Part shown: one piece after another, positions 55,226-63,467 of the stretch | Layout: each line of letters opens with the position of its first letter | How positions within the stretch are numbered: the stretch's first letter is position 1 | Assembly (NCBI RefSeq): GCF_003253565.1 | Contig: NZ_QKUF01000005.1 | Location: 186,001-250,000, forward strand | DNA from: Thermosporothrix hazakensis | Lineage (GTDB): Bacteria > Chloroflexota > Ktedonobacteria > Ktedonobacterales > Ktedonobacteraceae | Direction of reading: 5' to 3' | DNA length: 64,000 nucleotides | The notes under the pieces: generated by a model | The model's input: only the letters and a program-made list of their open reading frames with translations | Database searches by the model: none | What the model was told of the DNA's origin: nothing | Translations under genes and position numbers: made by a program

Positions 55226-55618
55226 ATGGCAAAACAGATTCCTGAAGCTTATCAGAAGCTTTTTAAGGCGAAAAGCTTTGCGCACCTCGCAACCATAATG
55301 GCCGATGGTACCCCACAGATCACCCCGGTCTGGATCGATTTTGACGGCCAGCACATCCTGTTCAATACGGTGAAAGGGCGCACCAAAGACGTCAACATCC
55401 GCAAGCGCCCTCATGTTGCGCTCTCCATTATCGACCCGGAGAACCCCTACCGCTATGTCTCCATACGCGGGAAAGTGGTTGAGATTACTGAAGAGGGGGC
55501 AGAAGAACACATCGATCACCTGGCCAAGCGCTATCTGAATCAGGATAAACATCCCTTCCGTCGCCCCGGTGAGGTACGCGAGATCTGCAAGATTGAAGTC
55601 GAGCACATTGTTGGCTAG
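55226..55618 (+). CDS. split-barrel F420-dependent oxidoreductase, 130 aa
   Basis: A protein of the FDOR-B (PPOX-class) group: FAHLATIMADGTPQITPVWIDF, FNTVKGRTKDVNIRKRPHVALSI and YRYVSIRGKVVEIT. The KGRxKxxNIRK pattern is typical of F420-binding split-barrel proteins. The ATG at 55226 with AAGGAG 9 nt upstream is chosen over an in-frame ATG at 55202 that would overlap the previous gene by four bases. Paralog of the preceding gene and the last of the F420 operon. Confidence 0.87.
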   Translation: MAKQIPEAYQKLFKAKSFAHLATIMADGTPQITPVWIDFDGQHILFNTVKGRTKDVNIRKRPHVALSIIDPENPYRYVSIRGKVVEITEEGAEEHIDHLAKRYLNQDKHPFRRPGEVREICKIEVEHIVG

Positions 55619-55631
55619 CCAGCGAACAAAG

Positions 55632-55659
55632 GGGCCAGGTTGTAATCTATGCCTGGCCC
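55632..55659. terminator. hairpin between F420 operon and convergent gene
   Basis: GGGCCAGG and CCTGGCCC form an 8-bp stem with a 12-nt loop, without a clear T-run. A weak bidirectional terminator. Confidence 0.5.
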
Positions 55660-55671
55660 TGTATCCGCTCC

Positions 55672-56331
55672 TTACGAGAGCGATTTTGCTGAATAACTGA
55701 CTTTGATACCGTTCTCATCAGCGCTTGCTCCAGTTGCACAGTAGGTAAAACCGGGAAGCAGCCGGGCCGGATCTACCTGTAAATAGGTATTCACCTTCCC
55801 CTCAAAATCGGCAGCGAAATTGGTTGCTGGAATCCCTCCCATATCGGCATGAATCATCCGGACCTGCACCTTACAATCCTGCACATAGGGCTGCATCACA
55901 AGCGTGAAATGCTTGGTAGTCTGAAAGCCGAAAATCGTTATCTGATCATCTCCGGTAATCGCGAACTGATTGTTCTGCTGATAGGAGACCTGTGCATTAC
56001 TGACCTGCCCGGGAAGCTCAGAGGCCGCCGCATCAATGTTCTTTGTCAAAATCTGCGAAAGAAATGGATAATTGAACTGAACAACAATTGCGTCTTTCCG
56101 ATTGGCAGGCGTCTGTGTGACCGGTGGGCGATCACCGCCAAGAAACCATACGGCAAAGACAGCAAGACCAACTGCACCCACCAGGACGCCAAGTAAGAAG
56201 GTCAATAGCAAGCATCCAAGAGGCCGTCGTGCCTTTGGCGATCGCGGAGCTGAGACTTTCGGGCTGGAGGATGCAGGAGATGGGGCAGCGGGCCTCTGTA
56301 TTGGCTGCGTTGTATCATCATAAGAACTCAT
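55672..56331 (-). CDS. membrane-anchored protein of unknown function, 219 aa
   Basis: A Pro/Ser-rich cytoplasmic N-terminus (1-36), one membrane helix (about 38-65), and an outer domain of ~150 residues with beta-rich sequence and two Cys (CKVQV... and TYCATG) that could form a disulfide. It loosely resembles LolA/DUF2140-like lipid-binding or membrane-associated folds, but I would not assign a family. Convergent with the F420 operon. Confidence 0.75.
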   Translation of the reverse strand: MSSYDDTTQPIQRPAAPSPASSSPKVSAPRSPKARRPLGCLLLTFLLGVLVGAVGLAVFAVWFLGGDRPPVTQTPANRKDAIVVQFNYPFLSQILTKNIDAAASELPGQVSNAQVSYQQNNQFAITGDDQITIFGFQTTKHFTLVMQPYVQDCKVQVRMIHADMGGIPATNFAADFEGKVNTYLQVDPARLLPGFTYCATGASADENGIKVSYSAKSLS

Positions 56332-56842
56332 CAGTCTCTCCTTTAAACACAGTACTCATCATCATTTCAGGCCAGGGTACAGCGTCATTTTTGCCAGAGT
56401 ATCACGTTAAATCAGTAATCTCCTATTGTACAATATGCCTATGCTCTCTTTTCATTGTGCCGAGATACTGATACTATATATATCTATTTCTATCAGATCT
56501 TCGAGACAAAACACATCATCGTATCTCATCGGGCTCTATCCAGTGTGCATCATACCTTTCTGTGCAGGATGACGCAAGTTTCCAGCACAGTCTTTTCCTC
56601 TTTTTTGTGCACATTGCACAAACCCAACTATAAAACTTTCGGACAAAGTAACTGTAGTATCCCTTTCCTCGGAGCGATACTATATCTACAGAGAAAAGCA
56701 CTCAGCGACTTGCTGAGCCAACAAGCACAGTATCTTATGCAAAATAACTAATAGAAATACGTGAGCAATGTGTGCTGCAAGAACCGGCAAAGGTGCAGGT
56801 ATTTACGCGAAAGTCTGAGAAAACAAGAGGAGAGGTAAGCAG
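56332..56842. other. 510-bp region upstream of glnA
   Basis: Holds the divergent promoters of the membrane protein and of glnA; no gene is seen. Structured parts are an 8-bp inverted repeat TTTGTGCA-CAT-TGCACAAA at 56604-56622, a small hairpin CTCAGC/GCTGAG at 56701-56717, and TATATA-rich stretches near 56470. The glnA ribosome site is GGAGAGG. Confidence 0.45.
56604..56622. repeat. 8-bp inverted repeat, possible operator upstream of glnA
   Basis: TTTGTGCA and TGCACAAA are perfect inverted repeats separated by CAT, 220 nt before glnA. Possible site for a nitrogen or other regulator; by position only. Confidence 0.4.
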
Positions 56843-58276
56843 ATGACTCCAGAGGAAGTCTTACGATTTGCCGAAGAGAACGGCGCAAAGATGGTAGACC
56901 TGAAATTTTCCGACCTGCCCGGAAGGTGGCAGCATTTCAGCATGCCCATCCGTCAACTCTCTGAAGATATGTTTCTCGAAGGTTTGCCATTCGACGGATC
57001 AAGCGTCAAAGGCTTCCAGGCGATTCACGAAAGTGATATGCTGGTCTTGCCAGATCCTGACACAGCATTCATGGACCCATTTACCGCAGCACCAACATTG
57101 AGCCTCATCTGTAATATCGCCCATCCTGGCTCTCGAAAGCCATACAGCCGTGATCCCCGTTACGTTGCTCAAAAGGCTGAAAATTACCTGCGTACGAGTG
57201 GCATTGCAGATACAGCATACTTTGGCCCGGAAGCGGAGTTCTTCGTCTTCGACAGCGTCCACTACACCTCAACCGATAACAAGCAGTGCGTCGAGGTTGA
57301 TTCGGATGAGGCAGCATGGAACAGTGGCCGCGATACAATGGCTGATGGCAGTCGCAACAAGGGCAGCTTTATGGCGGTCAAGGGCGGCTACTTCCCTGTT
57401 GCCCCCAATGATACCTTGCAGGATCTGCGTACAGCGATGGCACTTCAGCTTGAAGAACTGGGCATTGAAGTCGAAACGCAGCACCACGAGGTCGGCGCGG
57501 CAGGACAGTGTGAGATTGATATCAAGTTCGGTACCCTGCTGAGAACAGCCGATAACATCCTGCTTTATAAGTATGTTATCCGCAATATGGCCCGTCGTTT
57601 CGGCAAGACAGCAACCTTTATGCCCAAGCCGGTCTTCGGTGATAACGGCTCTGGAATGCATACCCATCAGAGCCTCTGGAAAGATGAAAAGCCCCTCTTC
57701 TACGATCCTGATGGCTATGCCGGCCTTTCTGAGACAGCTCGCCACTACATCGGCGGTGTGCTGATGCATGCACCTGCCCTGATGGCGATTGCCGCACCGA
57801 CCACCAACAGCTATAAGCGTCTGGTGCCCGGCTTCGAGGCTCCGGTCAATCTGGTCTTCTCCCAGGGCAACCGCAGTGCTGCTATTCGTATCCCGAAATG
57901 CACCAGCCCGAAGGGAACACGCATCGAGTTCCGCCCGCCAGATCCAACGGCAAACCCCTACCTGCTGTTCTCGGCTCTGTTAATGGCAGGTCTGGACGGT
58001 GTTCGCCGCCAGATCGATCCAACCGATTTCGGTTATGGCCCGATCGATAAAGACCTGTACCATCTCCCGAAGGAAGAGCTGCGTGACATCTGCTCGGTTC
58101 CCGCCTCGCTGGAAGAGTCGCTGAAGGCTCTGGAAACCGATCATGCCTTCCTGCTCGAAGGTGATGTGTTCACAACTGATCTGATCGAAAAGTATATTGA
58201 TCTTCTGCGCGAGGAGTCGACAGCAGTACGGTTGCGCCCGGTGCCCATCGAATTCGCACTGTACTATGATGCATAA
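56843..58276 (+). CDS. glnA: glutamine synthetase, type I
   Basis: A protein of 477 residues, full length for type I. Seen: LPFDGSSVKGF, GPEAEFFVFDSV, the ATP site KPVFGDNGSGMHTHQSLW, NRSAAIRIP, EFRPPDPTANPYL, and LYHLPKEEL, which contains the Tyr that in many bacteria is adenylylated. It makes glutamine from glutamate and ammonia. A strong terminator follows. Alone in its unit, with a long upstream region. Confidence 0.97.
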   Translation: MTPEEVLRFAEENGAKMVDLKFSDLPGRWQHFSMPIRQLSEDMFLEGLPFDGSSVKGFQAIHESDMLVLPDPDTAFMDPFTAAPTLSLICNIAHPGSRKPYSRDPRYVAQKAENYLRTSGIADTAYFGPEAEFFVFDSVHYTSTDNKQCVEVDSDEAAWNSGRDTMADGSRNKGSFMAVKGGYFPVAPNDTLQDLRTAMALQLEELGIEVETQHHEVGAAGQCEIDIKFGTLLRTADNILLYKYVIRNMARRFGKTATFMPKPVFGDNGSGMHTHQSLWKDEKPLFYDPDGYAGLSETARHYIGGVLMHAPALMAIAAPTTNSYKRLVPGFEAPVNLVFSQGNRSAAIRIPKCTSPKGTRIEFRPPDPTANPYLLFSALLMAGLDGVRRQIDPTDFGYGPIDKDLYHLPKEELRDICSVPASLEESLKALETDHAFLLEGDVFTTDLIEKYIDLLREESTAVRLRPVPIEFALYYDA

Positions 58277-58295
58277 ACAATTTCGCCTCCTTTGA

Positions 58296-58354
58296 AATGA
58301 GAAGAGCCACCCTGACCACAGCATGGTCTTGAAAAATGGGTGGCTCTTCTCATT
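58296..58354 (+). terminator. terminator of glnA
   Basis: AATGAGAAGAGCCACCC (58296-58312) pairs perfectly over 17 bp with GGGTGGCTCTTCTCATT (58338-58354), followed by TACATG. Works on both strands. Confidence 0.8.
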
Positions 58355-58430
58355 TACATGTAGTAGCCGCCATACAGGACATAAGCCCATACATACGTCA
58401 TCTGAACGGGCTCTTTCCTCAACGAAAGTG

Positions 58431-58459
58431 TTAACAATGTCCGCAAAATGTGATACTAT
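58431..58459 (+). promoter_or_regulatory. promoter of moaA
   Basis: TTAACA (58431-58436) and TACTAT (58454-58459) are 17 nt apart. Transcription would start near 58466, at the base of a hairpin. Confidence 0.6.
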
Positions 58460-58464
58460 ATGAA

Positions 58465-58500
58465 TCTACAGGGCGTTTTAAAAGCAGAACGCGCTGTAGA
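58465..58500 (+). other. 5'-terminal hairpin of the moaA transcript
   Basis: TCTACAGGGCGTT and AACGCGCTGTAGA form a 13-bp stem with one mismatch. It would be the very 5' end of the mRNA, about 45 nt before the start codon. It may stabilise the mRNA or act as a regulatory structure. It does not look like the Moco riboswitch. Confidence 0.45.
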
Positions 58501-58546
58501 AAGCACCCTCTGAAAGGGCACCAGCAGAAAGGGAGCAACTGACGTC

Positions 58547-59539
58547 ATGGAACCACTTGTTGATAGCTATGGCAGACGTATCAAAAGCATGCGTATTTCA
58601 ATTACTGATAAATGTAATTTCCGCTGCACCTATTGTATGCCTGCAGAAGGGCTCCCCTGGCTGAAAAAAGCCGAGATTCTCAGCTATGAGGAAATTGTGC
58701 GCATCAGCCGAGTCGCCGTTAACATGGGCATTGAACAAATTCGTCTGACCGGTGGCGAACCGCTTGTCCGGCGGGATGTTCCTGATCTGATCCGTCAACT
58801 CCATACGCTGGAAGGCCTGCGTAGCCTGAGCCTGACCACCAACGGCGTGCTCTTGAAGCAGCAGGCGCAAGCACTGGCAGAAGCAGGGCTCACCCGCATT
58901 AATGTCAGTCTCGATTCCCTGGTACGCGAGAAATTTGCCCAACTCACCCGGCGTGATCAAATTGAACGTGTCCTGGAGGGTCTGGAAGAAATCAAAAAAT
59001 ATCCCTCGATTCATCCCATCAAAATCAATGCCGTGGCAATGCGCGACTTCACCGAAGAAGAGGTACTCGATTTTGTGCGCTTCGCTCGCGACAACGCCTT
59101 TGTTGTCCGCTGGATTGAGTTCATGCCCCTCGACGCCGACCAGATCTGGCGGAAAGAAGACATCCTGACCGGCGCGGAGATCAAGGCCATTATCGAAGCA
59201 GCCTATGGACCGCTAGTACAAATTAAAGGCGATCCCTCAGAAACCGCCCGCCGCTACACCTTTAGCGATGGTGTGGGCGAGATCGGCTTTATTAATCCGG
59301 TCAGTGAGCCTTTCTGCTCCTCCTGCGACCGCATTCGCCTGACAGCCGATGGGCAATTACGCACCTGCCTCTTCGCTACTGAAGAAACAGACCTGCGCTC
59401 AGTGGTCCGCTCCGATGCCAGTGATGCACAACTCGCAGATGTGATTCGTCAGGCAGTCTGGCATAAGGAGCTCAAGCATTATATTGGAGATAAGCGCTTC
59501 AAGCGTGCAAGTCGTACTATGTCCAGAATAGGGGGATGA
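58547..59539 (+). CDS. moaA: GTP 3',8-cyclase, molybdenum cofactor biosynthesis
   Basis: A radical SAM protein of 330 residues. N-terminal cluster ligands are Cys23, Cys27 and Cys30 in KCNFRCTYC; GGEPLVRRD and SLDSL follow; the second 4Fe-4S site is PFCSSCDRIRLTADGQLRTCLF in part; and the C-terminus ends in the Gly-Gly needed for cyclisation (SRIGG). It turns GTP into the pterin precursor, together with MoaC, not in the window. Start ATG 58547 with AAAGGGAG upstream. Confidence 0.97.
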   Translation: MEPLVDSYGRRIKSMRISITDKCNFRCTYCMPAEGLPWLKKAEILSYEEIVRISRVAVNMGIEQIRLTGGEPLVRRDVPDLIRQLHTLEGLRSLSLTTNGVLLKQQAQALAEAGLTRINVSLDSLVREKFAQLTRRDQIERVLEGLEEIKKYPSIHPIKINAVAMRDFTEEEVLDFVRFARDNAFVVRWIEFMPLDADQIWRKEDILTGAEIKAIIEAAYGPLVQIKGDPSETARRYTFSDGVGEIGFINPVSEPFCSSCDRIRLTADGQLRTCLFATEETDLRSVVRSDASDAQLADVIRQAVWHKELKHYIGDKRFKRASRTMSRIGG

Positions 59540-59771
59540 GGCCGCAGCGTCAAAACTCGGTTTCTTCACCCCTTACCACAGTACCATACTCCGACGTTAG
59601 TTTCTATTCAACAAGCATATAACTTCATGTAGATACACTGTTACCTCAAAGCGTTATATTCGTTTCTATAGTCAAATGGACATCTAATGGAAGTCCTGAA
59701 GTATTAAGTTTAGCACGTATTATAGAAGATATTCCATTGGTCGGGAGTTTAGGACCAGAAAGAGGGGCTCT

Positions 59772-59978
59772 GTGGAATACCATGACAGTGATCTACTGAC
59801 AGTTCGAGAAGTCGCAAAACGATTGCGTGTTGATGATACTACCGTCAGACGGTGGATCAAAAATGGAGTTCTAGACGCAATCACCTTACCCCATCGTGGC
59901 ACACGGCAGGCCTATCGCATCCGCCGTTCCACGCTAGAGCGGCTTCTGGCTCCATCACAACAACCGCCTCTTCAGTAA
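59772..59978 (+). CDS. excisionase/MerR-like HTH DNA-binding protein
   Basis: A protein of 68 residues made almost only of a winged-HTH of the excisionase family: LTVREVAKRLRVDDTTVRRWIKNG and then a wing with RQAYRIRRSTLERLL. Such small proteins assist recombination, or serve as BldC-like regulators in multicellular bacteria. The start is GTG 59772 with AGAGGGG 4 nt upstream. It is alone, so no partner recombinase is next to it. Confidence 0.85.
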   Translation: MEYHDSDLLTVREVAKRLRVDDTTVRRWIKNGVLDAITLPHRGTRQAYRIRRSTLERLLAPSQQPPLQ

Positions 59979-60007
59979 GAACTGAGGGCCTGTTTGTGCT
60001 GTCCATC

Positions 60008-60040
60008 GACTTCGGTAGTATTTCCTCTACTACCGAAGTC
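60008..60040. repeat. 13-bp inverted repeat after the HTH gene
   Basis: GACTTCGGTAGTA and TACTACCGAAGTC are perfect inverted repeats with a 7-nt loop, 30 nt after the HTH stop. A terminator-like hairpin without a T-run, or a binding site for the small HTH protein. Confidence 0.45.
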
Positions 60041-60122
60041 TAACCTTGTAGCACTGCAAGATAGGATCTCCGCAAAGAGAACAATCAGGCTCCCCGACAA
60101 GGAGAAAGACCAGAAAAGAGGC

Positions 60123-60653
60123 CTAGAGTTCCCGCCGATACAGGCGCATACCGGAAGGCACCACAGCTTCAGTCGGACGCATTTCACACTTTGCCGCCAG
60201 ACGCTCGGCACCGGGATGACTGCTCGGAAGGAGCGCCTCAAAATAGACCGGAATTCCCTCTTGTTCCGCCTCAAAAGCGAATTCAAACGCCAGTACCTGT
60301 GCATGATTGAGCGCCCCACGCAAGAGAAGATGCCCCCCATGTTGTCCGCGTAGACGGGGCAAGACAGCCCCCTGACAGAGAAAATGGTATCCCTCCTCAT
60401 CGCGCAAAAGCTGCACGACGGTAAACCCTGCTTTTTCTCCCTCAAAACCTTCCAGTGTCCCGGCCTGACTCCATGTCGCCAGTTCGTCCTCGTCATCGGT
60501 CACAACAAAAGCATTTGTGGAAGGCTGAAGTGCATCCAACCACATAACGAATTCACTCTCACTCATCTCCTCCGTTCCATCAATACGCGCAGCCTCTTGA
60601 TGAATACGAAATAGAGCCACTTCATCCCCTTCTCGAAAATTCCGAATACGCAT
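60123..60653 (-). CDS. GNAT-like acetyltransferase, 176 aa
   Basis: An alpha/beta protein with a GNAT layout: IRNFREGDEVAL at the N-terminus, and motif A GAVLPRLRGQHGGHLLLRGALNHA in part (acetyl-CoA loop RGQHGG). The C-terminus is a bit divergent from usual GNATs. Substrate unknown. It ends about 80 nt from the inverted repeat that follows the HTH gene; convergent with it. Confidence 0.75.
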   Translation of the reverse strand: MRIRNFREGDEVALFRIHQEAARIDGTEEMSESEFVMWLDALQPSTNAFVVTDDEDELATWSQAGTLEGFEGEKAGFTVVQLLRDEEGYHFLCQGAVLPRLRGQHGGHLLLRGALNHAQVLAFEFAFEAEQEGIPVYFEALLPSSHPGAERLAAKCEMRPTEAVVPSGMRLYRREL

Positions 60654-60872
60654 ATTCTAGTAACTTTCTGCTCGTATACAACAAAAAATTCAGTCTGTCC
60701 AGGCTACCAATTATATAACATATCTAACAGCTTCAACAGAGTGGCAGTTCTCCTGGAGGCTTTACTGACTACAGCAGTGCTTTTGAGATATACTTTTGAT
60801 ATGAGAAAACTCATACTTTTCTCCCTGCTCTGACACCCATTCGCACTAACATGTTAGAAGGAGTAACACAGC

Positions 60873-62027
60873 TTGACAGATCAGCATCTTGAACGCATCC
60901 GCCAGACCACACCCGCCACATCGACACACATCTATCTGAATACTGGCACATTCGGCCCACTGCCGATTTGTGTGGCCCAGGCCATGCAGCAGCAAACGGA
61001 AGACGAGCTTCGGGGTGGACGTATTGGAGGCAAGCCCTTTGAGAAGCTTAGTGCTATCTATGCAGCCGCTCGCAGCAATGTAGCACAGTTATTACATGCC
61101 AGCATCGATGAAATTGCGCTTACCGATAATACCGGTGAGGGTCTGAACATTGTCTGCTATGGCTTCAACTGGCAGGCAGGAGATGAAGTTATCACCACCG
61201 ATCACGAACATGTCAGTGCTCTGGCTCCCCTGTATCAGATCCGCGAGCGATTCGGCATCTCTATCAAGGTGGCTGAACTAGGCCCTCGCGCTGACGCACC
61301 ACTTGCAGAGACGATAGAACGCCTGATTACAGAGCGAACCCGCCTGATCGTGCTCTCACACGTCACCTGGACGACCGGAACCGTGCTGGACATCGCTTCG
61401 GTCAATCGCATGGCCCACGCGCATCATATTCCAGTGCTTATTGATGGCGCTCAATCGGCAGGTGCTATTCCCATCGATGTCAAGGAGCTGGACGTCGATT
61501 TCTATGCGCTTCCTATGCAGAAGTGGCTCTGTGGTCCCGATGGAACCGGAGCGCTGTTCGTCAGCCAGGAGGCACGTGAGTATATTCAACCAACCTACGT
61601 CGGCTACTGGTCAGCAAAGTCGTTCCACGGAGACGACTGGCAGCTTAACGAGAGCGCACAGCGTTTTGAGTTAGGCGGCCGCCAGACCGCAGCCATTGCC
61701 GGGCAGAATGCCGCACTGGAATGGCTTGAAAAGACGGTTGGCTATGACTGGCTCTTCGCCCGTATTTCCCAGCTCCATGCTTATGCTTATGAACGCCTGC
61801 AAACGGTGCCGGGTTTAACACTGCTTACACCGGTTCCCGGAGCTAGCGGTCTGCTCGCATTCACCCTTGATGGCAAAGCTTCCGATGAGATATCAAAGCA
61901 ACTCGCGGAACACCATAATATCCTCATTCGTGATATTCCGGAAACAAAGGCTCTGCGCGTTTCCACCGGTTTCTACAATACAGAGGCCGAGATAGATGCA
62001 TTGGTTGCCGCGCTCTGCTCCCTCTAA
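60873..62027 (+). CDS. class V aminotransferase (cysteine desulfurase / isopenicillin-N epimerase type)
   Basis: A PLP protein of 384 residues: IYLNTGTFGPLP, TTDHEHVSALAPL, DGAQSAGAIPID (Asp and Gln of the cofactor site), and the PLP lysine in LPMQKWLCGPDGTGALF. The C-terminal half has GGRQTAAIAGQNAAL. It lacks an obvious flexible-loop Cys, so a simple cysteine desulfurase role is not certain; epimerase or lyase activities occur in this group. The start is TTG 60873 with GGAG 9 nt upstream. Single gene with a terminator downstream. Confidence 0.85.
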   Translation: MTDQHLERIRQTTPATSTHIYLNTGTFGPLPICVAQAMQQQTEDELRGGRIGGKPFEKLSAIYAAARSNVAQLLHASIDEIALTDNTGEGLNIVCYGFNWQAGDEVITTDHEHVSALAPLYQIRERFGISIKVAELGPRADAPLAETIERLITERTRLIVLSHVTWTTGTVLDIASVNRMAHAHHIPVLIDGAQSAGAIPIDVKELDVDFYALPMQKWLCGPDGTGALFVSQEAREYIQPTYVGYWSAKSFHGDDWQLNESAQRFELGGRQTAAIAGQNAALEWLEKTVGYDWLFARISQLHAYAYERLQTVPGLTLLTPVPGASGLLAFTLDGKASDEISKQLAEHHNILIRDIPETKALRVSTGFYNTEAEIDALVAALCSL

Positions 62028-62453
62028 GTTCATAAGAATGCTGAAGTGTCCGCTCCATTGGCGGCCTTCAGCATTCTTATCGAGCTTCCACCCGCCTTTA
62101 TTCCCCCTATACTGGCTTGTCCTGGCCTCACCATAACCTTGACTTTTACCAGAAGTGCATGCTATGCTATCCTGCAAAGTAAACGTTTTCTTCTTTTATT
62201 CAAAAGGAGCAAGGGGATTACATCCTCCTTTTTGAAACGCCAGAGGAGACGACCAGAGAAGATGAGATGATGCCCACATACAGCATAGTACGCCCGGGTG
62301 AAGGGAGGGACAGACGGCACCCGCTTTGAGTTGAGACCCTGTTTAGCGATCTCGATCCGGCCGCTTCCACCAAGCAGCTCACATCCGACCCACTCATACA
62401 GAACACGAAAATACCTAACAGGCAACAAGGATTGTTGCGCAAGGAGAAAACAT
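62028..62453. other. 426-bp region upstream of the sugar ABC genes
   Basis: Begins with an inverted repeat (62032-62046 ATAAGAATGCTGAAG with 62066-62080) that serves as a terminator, then the promoter at 62139-62168, and a leader of nearly 300 nt with a hairpin TTCAAAAGGAG/CTCCTTTTTGAA (62199-62236). No gene seen. Confidence 0.5.
62139..62168 (+). promoter_or_regulatory. promoter of the sugar ABC permease genes
   Basis: TTGACT (62139-62144) and TATGCT (62163-62168) are 18 nt apart, about 290 nt before the first permease ATG. Confidence 0.6.
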
Positions 62454-63467
62454 ATGGCAGAGAATCTGTCGGTTCACTCGCCAACGCAGGCAGGCAATAC
62501 AATTCAATCTCCTGCACCTGACACACAACTCTCTCCACAGAAAGCGCTCCCAAAGAAGAGAAAACAAAGTCGCTTGCTTCAACAAATGTGGCGAGAACGC
62601 TGGATTTACGTGCTGGCCCTGCCCGGCATTGTGTATTTTCTACTCTTTCATTACTGGCCTCTGCTCGGCAATATTATTGCGTTCCAGGACTACTCACCTT
62701 TCCTCGGCTATTTTCGCAGTACCTGGGTAGGCTTTGCCAACTTTGCGCGTCTATTTACCGACCCCGATATTCTCATCGTGCTGAAGAACACGCTGGTCAT
62801 CAGCCTGCTTCAGCTTATCTTTGTCTTTCCATCTGGCATCATACTTGCGCTCCTGCTGAACGCGGTCGTCAGCGAGCGGCTCAAACGCCTGATGCAAAGC
62901 GTTGTCTATCTCCCTCACTTCCTGAGCTGGGTTATCATCGTCAGTATCTGGCAGCAAATCTTTGGCGGAGATGGCTTTATCAACCATCTGATCACCGGCA
63001 CAGGCGGCCAGCCGATTGATTTTCTGGGCAACCCGAACCTGTTCCAGCCAATGATTATCCTGCAAATTATCTGGAAAGAAAGCGGCTGGAGTACCATTAT
63101 TTTTCTGGCAGCCCTCTCCGGCATCAACCTTCAACTCTACGAGGCAGCCGTTGTTGACGGTGCAAGCAAGTGGCGTCGTCTCTGGCATATCACCCTTCCG
63201 GGTATCCGAAACATTATAGCCCTGCTGCTTATCCTGCGGATTGGAAGCGTGTTGAGCACAGGCTTTGAACAGATCTTCCTGCAACAAAAAGGCATGCCAA
63301 TGGAGGTTGCAGAGGTCATTGATACCTTCGTATACTCGCGTGGTATTTTGAATGGCGAGTGGGGGTACACAGCAGCCGTGGCCTTAACCAAAGCGCTTAT
63401 CGGCCTCATCCTGATCTACACCTCAAATAAAATCGCCAGGAAATTCGGAGAGGAGGGCTTACTTTAA
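62454..63467 (+). CDS. sugar ABC permease 1 (LplB/CUT1 type)
   Basis: About 337 residues with a cytoplasmic N-terminus rich in Lys/Gln and six membrane helices. The EAA loop is EAAVVDGASKWRRLWHITLPG. NPNLFQPMIILQIIWKESGWSTI (in part) and NIIALLLILRIGSVLSTGFEQIFL fit the LplB type, which imports complex or oligosaccharides. ATG 62454 has AAGGAG 7 nt upstream; the frame is open to 62298. The stop overlaps the next start by one base (TAATG), so the two permeases are coupled. Confidence 0.92.
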   Translation: MAENLSVHSPTQAGNTIQSPAPDTQLSPQKALPKKRKQSRLLQQMWRERWIYVLALPGIVYFLLFHYWPLLGNIIAFQDYSPFLGYFRSTWVGFANFARLFTDPDILIVLKNTLVISLLQLIFVFPSGIILALLLNAVVSERLKRLMQSVVYLPHFLSWVIIVSIWQQIFGGDGFINHLITGTGGQPIDFLGNPNLFQPMIILQIIWKESGWSTIIFLAALSGINLQLYEAAVVDGASKWRRLWHITLPGIRNIIALLLILRIGSVLSTGFEQIFLQQKGMPMEVAEVIDTFVYSRGILNGEWGYTAAVALTKALIGLILIYTSNKIARKFGEEGLL

